Assembly (NCBI RefSeq): GCF_028372415.1
Contig: NC_092879.1
Coordinates: 93,024,741-93,088,740, forward strand
DNA length: 64,000 nt
From: Notamacropus eugenii
Taxonomy: Eukaryota; Chordata; Mammalia; Diprotodontia; Macropodidae
Direction: 5' to 3'
Below are positions 60,198 through 64,000 of this stretch, piece after piece; the first letter of the stretch is position 1, and every line of letters starts with the position of its first letter. The notes beneath the pieces are model-generated. The model searched no databases. It was not told where the DNA came from and was given only the letters and a program-made list of their open reading frames with translations. The position numbers and the translations under genes were made by a program.

Positions 60198-63100
60198 CAC
60201 ACCCCTACTGTTGGGGCAGGCCCCCAGTTCACAGACACGTGTACAGCCCTGTCATTTCCCCAGCACTGCCAAGCCCCACCTACCAATAGTACAGAGCATA
60301 GTTTGTGTCAGGAGGTGTCCTCTTTCCAGGGAGCCATGTACAATTCATTTGGCTCAGGTCGTACCAAATGCACTGCAGACTTGTTACAGCAGACTCTGGA
60401 TCACCTGGAAAACCAGAGGCCAGGGCAGTTTAGAACCAATTCTAACCCTCACCCCTTCTCCCCTAAGGAAGAAGAACCGATTCACTTCTGCCTCCCCATC
60501 ATCTTCCATGCACCCACCCGTCATTTCTCAGGTACCTCACCACCTTTCCTCATAAAATGAAAAGGCTCTTTATTAGAGCTGGTGGGAAAATCAAAGGAGA
60601 AGAAATACGTAAAGCACTTTGCAAGCCTGAAAACCCCCATAGAAATGTTACCTCTTATTATTTCTTCTTATTAATTAGTGTTCTGTACTCAGACCCAAGG
60701 GTAAACGTCAATAACCAGAGGTCAGCCTCAGTTCCAGTCACAAGTAGCTTGTCTCGTCTGCCCTCTTCCTCCTTTTCTGTACCTCCTGACTTTACCCAGC
60801 TTAGGTGGCCCACCAGGGTCACAGACTCTTCTTCCATTCCTACTCACAACAGTCTTCCAGTACTCCAGTGGAGGAGAGTCTGAAAGTTTAGCGCAGCATT
60901 TCCAGTGTCTTAAAAGTCCTCTACTCATAAGAGAGGAGGCCCACTTCAGGAACCAGCTGACCCAAGGACTCCCTGATCCCCAGCTTAGCCATTGCAGGGC
61001 TCTCAGTCTCCATCTCTTGTTTTAATGCCATAGCAGAAAATATTTCCTCGATGTGATGGTTTTTGTACCTGCAAGCTGAGGCCCTTGCTCTCTACCTACT
61101 TTTCAGCTTGCTGGTTGCCATATTTCCTATTCATGTGTTTGCAGTGCTGACTACTACTAATGGGTTAACTGGTTGAGCTGGTGGTTTTCTCAACATTTTA
61201 ACAGGAGCCTTCTAGAAACAATGGCTTAAGCCAAAAGAATGACAATAAGGACTAAAATTTCAGGCCTGGTGGGGTTGATTTCGTGTGTGTGTGTGTGTGT
61301 GTGCGTGTGTGTGTGACAGATGGTCCTTGGGACTCCCCTCAAATCACACCGCTCAGTTACCTTCTTGATATTGGCTCCTTCTCCACAATGTTCTCTCTTG
61401 GTCTCTTTCCCTCTTCCTCCCTTTCCCTCTCAGTCCTTCCTCCCCTCCCCCCCTCTATTTTCACTGTTAACAATAAAACTAACACAAGTAGAATCTGTCA
61501 CCTCACACTGGGAGATAATCTGCAATAAGAAAAGGGGAGAAATACTTAGGCACTGTAAAAGCTGTAACATGCTGTTTTCTTGATTAAACAAGAGAAGTGG
61601 GAAGCTTTTTTTTTTCCCTCTCACCCTGACTACATCTTTATAGAACCCCAACTGGCTCGGAGAAAATGAGATTCATTTGAATTTGTTAAGCAAAGACTGG
61701 CTAATAGCAGAAGGGTTGGAAGTGCCCTAGGTCGCAAGAGATGCCTTCCAGCTCTAGGATCCTGGAAATTTCTGATGAATTATTGGGAGATCAGGAACTT
61801 AGGAAGCAGTCCTAAAATCCTGTTTCTAGATGGCCATTTCATTGGCAGGGTTTCTGCTCATTCAAGTCTCCCACTTTGCTAAATATAAGATGATCTCACT
61901 GCACTGAAAATATCCTATTGAGCTCTGAAAATCCTTCATAACCTGATTCCTTCTGACTTTTCCAGTCTGCTTATACCTCACTCCCCTCCATATTCTCTGA
62001 TCCAAATGACACTGGCCCCAGGATGCAACTCCAGCATTTTTCTGTCTCCCATACCTGAAACGCTCTTTTGCCTCCTGGCTTCCTTCAAGTCTCTGCTCAA
62101 CTCCCATTTTCTAGAAGTTTTTCCCAGTTCTCCTTCCTTCTGAGATGACCCTCAACTGATCCCATATGTATCTCTTGTTTGTACAATGCCTCCCCCATTA
62201 AAATGGGAGCTCCATGAGGGCAGGGCCTGGTTTTCCCTCACTTAATAAGGGCCTACTCTGCGCCTGGCACTGTGCTAAATGCTGCTGGATTGACTCCAAA
62301 GTCTGCCTCTTCTTTGCCCTCTTGCATCATGCTTATCTGTGTACATGTTCTCCCACAGTCCCCAGGGGAATCCAACTTCCTTAAAAAAGGGATTGTCATT
62401 TTCAGGGTTTAGCGCAGTGCCTGGCCTATAGCAAGAGCTTGATAAATGTCCATTGACTTGAATGGCGTCTGGCCCACTAGCCCACCACAGGCCCTCAAGG
62501 TGCTGGCAGTAGAATCCCTTGAGTCAAGTCAAAGTGTTAAAATGCAAACCTACAAGAAGCCATTTTCACCCATTAACATAACAGCATCAACTAATGTGTG
62601 GGATTGGGTTAGAAAGGCCTTGAATTAAGCCTTGTAAGCTACCCTAACTATGACCAAAGGCCATTTACCTCCGAGAGGCTTTTGAGAGAGCACCCAGTCC
62701 AGTCTCTTCCTTTGTTAGCTCAGAGCTGGAGGGGGCCTCCGAGATCATGTGGTCCAACTGCCTCCGTTTAAAAATGAGGAAATTCAAGTCAGGAAGATGA
62801 TATGTCCAATCCAAGGTTCCGTAGCTACTGAGAGCTTGTGTCCAAACTGTCTCATTTAATGGTTGGACATTAAACAAAGGTGGGGGATGGTATAGAGCTA
62901 GCCGAAGTTGGGGTAATGAGGCAAGAGAGACTAGAGACAAGAAGCAGCATAAGAGATGTGAAGGCAACGTGGTATGGTGGTGGGAGGGAGAAGTCCAAGG
63001 TAAGCAGGGAGTGCTAAAAATCAATTTCACCTATTTAATAAAGTTTACCCTAAACCAGAGTGGGGAGAGATGAGCCAGAGAAGCCTGGACAATATGCATT

Positions 63101-64000
63101 TATTGTCTTTACTAAGATTCATAGCTTCATAAAATGTCAGAGTTGGAAAGAACCTCAGAAACCAGTAGGTCTGAAGCAGACCTGAATAAGCTTGTCCTCT
63201 AACGTACCTAAGGGGTCATCCGGTCTGCCATTGAAGATCTCCAGTGAGAAGGAGCCTACTCCTACCCGAGGAAGCCACTCTACTCTGGGACAGCTCAGAT
63301 GAGTAAGATTTTCTTTACTCTCTGACATGATTTACCCACTGAGCCAGTTGTACCTTCTAAGGCCAAATAAAACCCACCAAATCCCAGTTTCTGGAAGACA
63401 GTCTTGCAAATACTTGAAGACAGGTATCATGTCTCCCTAAGCCTTCTCAGCTAAAACTCAAACAGCCCAGGTCCTTCTAAGCCTTACATAGCCCAACCTT
63501 TAAATGGAATGCTAATGAGTCTTTTCCAGGTTGTCCTCCCTGATGTGCTCAAACCCATCAGATTCCTTTCTAAGCTGTGGAGGCCAGAGCTGAACAGGAC
63601 AGTCTAGATGGGGTCCGACTAGGGCAGAGAACAGAGTGATTGTCACCTCCATCATTCCAGACACTACACTTCTCTTAATGGAGTCTGAGGTGATATTAAC
63701 TTTTTTGGCTGCTAGGTCATGTTATTGACTCATACTGAGTTTGAAGGGACCCAAAGGGCCATCACATCCAACCCAAGTAAGCTGGGGAAAGATTGTGATC
63801 AGTGAATGTCAGGATCACGAGTTTGGACTTTATCCTGTAGGCACTAGGGAGCTCCAGAAAGCTTCTGAGTAGAGAAATGAGGTGACTAGAATTGAGTACT
63901 TAGAAGATTATTCTAGCACTTTATGGAATGGAAAAAGGAGTAACTGAAGGCAGGAAGACCTGTTAAAAGAAGTGATACACCTCTCCGTCTACTATCTTCC
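43560..64000 (-). CDS. IL13RA1: Interleukin-13 receptor alpha-1 gene, 3' part (5' exons outside window)
   Basis: Eight coding exons with clean GT-AG borders and compatible phases encode 308 residues, colinear with human IL13RA1 from its GDPESAV segment to the stop: 60404-60284, 57362-57184, 56269-56127, 51470-51405, 51142-51010, 49514-49418, 48486-48402, 46634-46533. The product is a single-pass type I cytokine receptor. With IL4R it forms the type II IL-4/IL-13 receptor and signals through JAK and STAT proteins. Visible features are a cytokine-receptor domain with paired cysteines, N-glycosylation sequons (NCT, NVS, NVT, NDS), WSAWS in the membrane-proximal domain, one transmembrane helix ending LLLLLYLKR, Box 1 IIFPPIPDPG, and a short tail with YDIYEKQ, a tyrosine motif of the kind used for STAT docking. 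The signal peptide and first domain must lie beyond 64000; I searched 60405-64000 by eye and found no further exon. Repeats fill the introns. Confidence 0.95.
43578..43583 (-). terminator. Probable IL13RA1 poly(A) signal
   Basis: The plus strand reads tttatt (AATAAA on the sense strand). No other AATAAA was noticed between here and the stop codon. Confidence 0.5.
45085..45452 (-). repeat. Three tandem copies of a 123-bp unit in the IL13RA1 3' UTR
   Basis: Units start at 45085, 45208 and 45331 (gggaacgggtgagtctacaa). The copies look identical except for one base in the first unit (gagaaca versus gagagca). The right end merges into an L2 3' terminus (gttcaatacttgttgactga). Because 123 is divisible by 3, one frame stays open across all copies on the minus strand. 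This frame is not a gene. Confidence 0.97.
46533..46634 (-). CDS. IL13RA1: IL13RA1 last coding exon (cytoplasmic tail)
   Basis: After acceptor CCTTCCAG the exon encodes HWKKYDIYEKQIKEETDSVV, then LVENLKKTSQQRE and TAA (46535-46533). Human ends KKASQ, so three residues (QRE) are added here. YEKQ is a YxxQ motif. Confidence 0.95.
   Translation of the reverse strand, partial: HWKKYDIYEKQIKEETDSVVLVENLKKTSQQRE
47055..47305 (-). repeat. tRNA-derived SINE (Mar/MIR type), antisense
   Basis: 'gtggttcagtcacttcagtc', 'gatgaggaaactgaggcaaa', 'gctggatttgaactcaggtc', 'ctctatccactgcagctcc'. Lies in an IL13RA1 intron. Confidence 0.85.
47325..47532. mobile_element. Small DNA-transposon fossil (hAT-like)
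   Basis: 'gaagcctctgggcgccttct', 'gaggattacaaaggaagcca' and 'aggttaagaaccccgatgc' mark the same family as 7305-7470. Confidence 0.5.
48402..48486 (-). CDS. IL13RA1: IL13RA1 exon with Box 1
   Basis: 85 nt, acceptor TCTTTAAG|A and donor CTG|GTGAGT. It encodes LKIIIFPPIPDPGKIFKEMF, then GDQNDDTL, almost identical to human. Proline-rich Box 1 docks the Janus kinase. Confidence 0.97.
48545..48793 (-). repeat. tRNA-derived SINE (Mar/MIR type), antisense, full length
   Basis: 'tggcaaagatactggagtgg', 'ttttacagatgtggaaactg', 'ggccggatttgaactcagga', 'cctgactccaggcctggc'. The copy ends only 59 bp upstream (in gene direction, inside the intron) of the Box 1 exon acceptor. Confidence 0.87.
49418..49514 (-). 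CDS. IL13RA1: IL13RA1 transmembrane exon
   Basis: 97 nt, acceptor CCTCTCCAG|GC and donor AG|GTAAAAG. It encodes QKPDPTFYTITLLSIPVAIS, then ISTLLLLLYLK: a juxtamembrane segment, one hydrophobic helix and the basic stop-transfer start. Confidence 0.95.
50148..50300 (-). repeat. WSINE1-like tRNA-derived SINE, antisense
   Basis: Poly(A) (plus strand T16) is followed by the complement of ggttaagtgacttgcccaag, ggctggatttgaactcgggt and a head reading GCAGCTAGGTGGTGCAACAG on the minus strand. A near-perfect 10-bp duplication, ctatggtctt/ctatagtctt, flanks it. It looks younger than the other SINEs here. Confidence 0.75.
50515..50563 (+). repeat. (CA)n microsatellite
   Basis: About 24 CA units. Confidence 0.97.
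51010..51142 (-). CDS. IL13RA1: IL13RA1 exon with WSxWS motif
   Basis: 133 nt starting in phase 0 after TATTTTAG. It encodes DKNCLVINNVDHGTFYTVRV, then RAKTSKFCFEDRDLWSAWSP and EKSI, plus one base before donor G|GTAAGA. WSAWS corresponds to human WSNWS. The cysteines align with those of human (C in ENTSC and in KLCYED). Confidence 0.96.
51405..51470 (-). CDS. IL13RA1: IL13RA1 short exon, divergent
   Basis: 66 nt between acceptor TATTTTCAAG and donor AAG|GTCAGT, in phase 0 at both ends. It encodes AEDSKIKCHIPQMPQELPGN, then SK. It fills the place of human VFYVQEAKCENPEFERNVE and shares only the KC cysteine, so the call rests on position, phase and splice sites. It is three codons longer than the human segment. 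Confidence 0.75.
51575..51720. repeat. GA-rich (GGGAGA)n low-complexity tract
   Basis: Purine-only plus strand with gagaggg/gagatgg variants, intronic. Confidence 0.9.
52095..52295. mobile_element. Decayed hAT-like DNA transposon
   Basis: Starts ggaggtgtcaaacacatgg and ends near cttgagtttggcag. Related to 32909-33098 by its tgtcaaac end. Weak. Confidence 0.4.
53435..53665 (-). repeat. MIR-type SINE, antisense
   Basis: 'taagcacctactaagtacca', 'tcttacaaatggaggaaact', 'gtgtctgaggctggattgga', 'ttgaggcactgtggtgcctc'. Confidence 0.75.
54070..54260 (-). repeat. CORE-SINE, THER1-type, antisense
   Basis: 'aggctgaaagggaccttaga', 'gatcatctaacccaaccatg', 'gggaactgaggcccacagag'. Confidence 0.7.
54529..54804. 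mobile_element. hAT-like DNA transposon fossil
   Basis: The ends cagcacttcttaaaactgtg and aaaaaggggtcacaagt, with inner 'atcatgaccccattggggtc', fit the dispersed 'ggggtc' element type of mammals. No open frame. Confidence 0.5.
55340..55597 (-). repeat. MIR-type SINE, antisense, near full length
   Basis: 'taagtgcctactatgtgccg', 'tcatttgatcctcatcatga', 'gtgaggaagctgaggcaaat', 'ggatttgaactcaggtcttc', 'ccaggcccaatactctattc'. Confidence 0.8.
56127..56269 (-). CDS. IL13RA1: IL13RA1 exon, third fibronectin domain start
   Basis: 143 nt, acceptor CATTGCAG|TG and donor AGA|GTAAGT. It encodes KPAHPVITALSFQNDSLYVE, then WESSENFESNCLVFQVEVTD and SKPELHR, colinear with human KPDPPHIKNLSFHNDDLYVQ. The sequon NDS is present. 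Confidence 0.97.
56655..56685 (+). repeat. (TTTC)n/poly-T tract
   Basis: Short intronic low-complexity run. Confidence 0.9.
57184..57362 (-). CDS. IL13RA1: IL13RA1 exon, second extracellular domain, 3' half
   Basis: 179 nt, acceptor CTTATAG|G and donor CTG|GTAAGTT. It encodes YNTLEKGLQCTNYYMEGQLI, then GCVFDLLKGN, SEKIQIMVTD, AGTIRPSYNVTFLNS. Cysteines and the IQIMV.D.AG.I.PS.N block match human. Confidence 0.97.
57690..58560 (+). repeat. L2 LINE remnants
   Basis: A 3' end (ttccctcaaggcaagggcta, gcacagtgcctggcacgaaa at 57690-57805) is followed by older coding-region text (gatcatcctagtccaggctg, caaatccaaattccactccc, tttcaaggtcctccagaatc). Intronic. Confidence 0.7.
58590..58985 (-). repeat. 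Probable LINE 3' end, antisense, with (CATA)n tract
   Basis: 'gccatgtgtgacaatgtatg', 'tagtccaccatctctctacc' and 'tccccacattggctaggact' resemble the segment near 25665. A catacatac run lies at 58905-58945. Family not certain. Confidence 0.4.
58985..59175 (+). repeat. Dispersed retroposon, family not certain
   Basis: 'tgttgtcattcattctcaaa', 'gaggaccaaaatgacatccc', 'gtgtctgactgtggctgatc' resemble a recurrent marsupial repeat. Confidence 0.45.
60118..60191 (-). repeat. (CA)n on IL13RA1 sense strand, just downstream of an exon
   Basis: About 37 GT units on the plus strand, therefore CA repeats in the IL13RA1 pre-mRNA. They start about 92 nt after the 5' splice site at 60284/60283. Confidence 0.97.
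60284..60404 (-). CDS. IL13RA1: IL13RA1 exon, second extracellular domain, 5' half
   Basis: 121 nt, acceptor GGTTTTCCAG|GT and donor TTG|GTAGGT. It encodes DPESAVTSLQCIWYDLSQMN, then CTWLPGKRTPPDTNYALYY, colinear with human DPESAVTELQCIWHNLSYMK. Cysteine pair and NCT sequon present. The first codon is split with an upstream exon outside the window. Confidence 0.97.
61282..61315 (+). repeat. (TG)n microsatellite
   Basis: About 16 TG units with one CG variant. Confidence 0.95.
61870..62470 (+). repeat. L2 LINE 3' region
   Basis: 'aaaatccttcataacctgat', 'aacgctcttttgcctcctgg', 'gagctccatgagggcagggc', 'gcgcagtgcctggcctatag'. Confidence 0.75.
62715..62830 (-). repeat. CORE-SINE, THER1-type, antisense
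   Basis: 'cagagctggagggggcctcc', 'gagatcatgtggtccaactg', 'aaaaatgaggaaattcaagt'. Confidence 0.65.
63180..63760. repeat. L3/CR1-type LINE fragment
   Basis: A long run of recognisable CR1/L3 text: acaggtatcatgtctcccta, agccttctcagctaaaactc, ctgtggaggccagagctgaa, atggggtccgactagggcag, acactacacttctcttaatg, ggctgctaggtcatgttatt. One of the better-preserved old LINE pieces here. Confidence 0.75.

Larger units (their letters stand above)
60405..64000 (-). other. IL13RA1 intron (partial), no further exon found
   Basis: I searched the minus strand for the preceding exon (the segment ending CISPPEG in human) and did not find it. The stretch holds L2, L3/CR1 and SINE pieces and a (TG)n run at 61282-61315. 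Confidence 0.6.

Noticed and set aside
60108-60560. 150-codon plus-strand frame with a Val-Cys repeat start
   Set aside because: Starts in the TG microsatellite and runs antisense through an IL13RA1 exon.

Overview
The window is mammalian, and almost certainly marsupial, nuclear DNA. It holds spliced vertebrate genes with long introns and a dense load of repeats: tRNA-headed CORE-SINEs of the MIR/THER1/Mar type, one WSINE1-like SINE, L2 and L3/CR1 LINE fossils, L1, ORF1-only 'half-L1' (HAL1-like) LINEs and small hAT-type DNA transposons. The three genes recognised are X-linked in human, so this is probably marsupial X chromosome. The WSINE1-like copy hints at an Australian marsupial, but that is only a hint.

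Layout. At 1.7-3.8 kb on the minus strand lies a complete thymosin beta-15 (TMSB15-type) gene: a non-coding CpG-island first exon with a TATA box and a CAG-rich 5' UTR, then two short coding exons. At 10.2-11.0 kb, minus strand, is an intact single-exon reading frame for the mitochondrial carrier SLC25A53. Its inferred non-coding first exon and CpG-island promoter lie at about 14.5 kb, next to a 1-kb G-rich minisatellite-like tract. From 15 to 43 kb I see no gene. This stretch is built from repeats: an inverted HAL1-like element (16.7-19.5 kb), L2 and L1 pieces, a probable solo LTR inside a SINE (26.3-26.8 kb), a degenerate GC-rich tandem array (28.9-29.5 kb) and a full-length HAL1-like element with an open ORF1 and 17-bp target-site duplications (39.18-42.09 kb). 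From about 43.6 kb to the right edge, on the minus strand, lies the 3' two thirds of IL13RA1. Eight coding exons cover the second and third extracellular domains, the WSxWS motif, the transmembrane helix, Box 1 and the tail, followed by a roughly 3-kb 3' UTR that carries a perfect-looking 3 x 123-bp tandem triplication. The first exons lie beyond position 64000.

The three genes are not a functional unit: TMSB15 sequesters G-actin, SLC25A53 is an orphan mitochondrial carrier, and IL13RA1 is a cytokine receptor chain. Their order is the notable point. From memory, TMSB15-SLC25A53 map to human Xq22 and IL13RA1 to Xq24, so the window appears to span a junction between two blocks that are separated in human.
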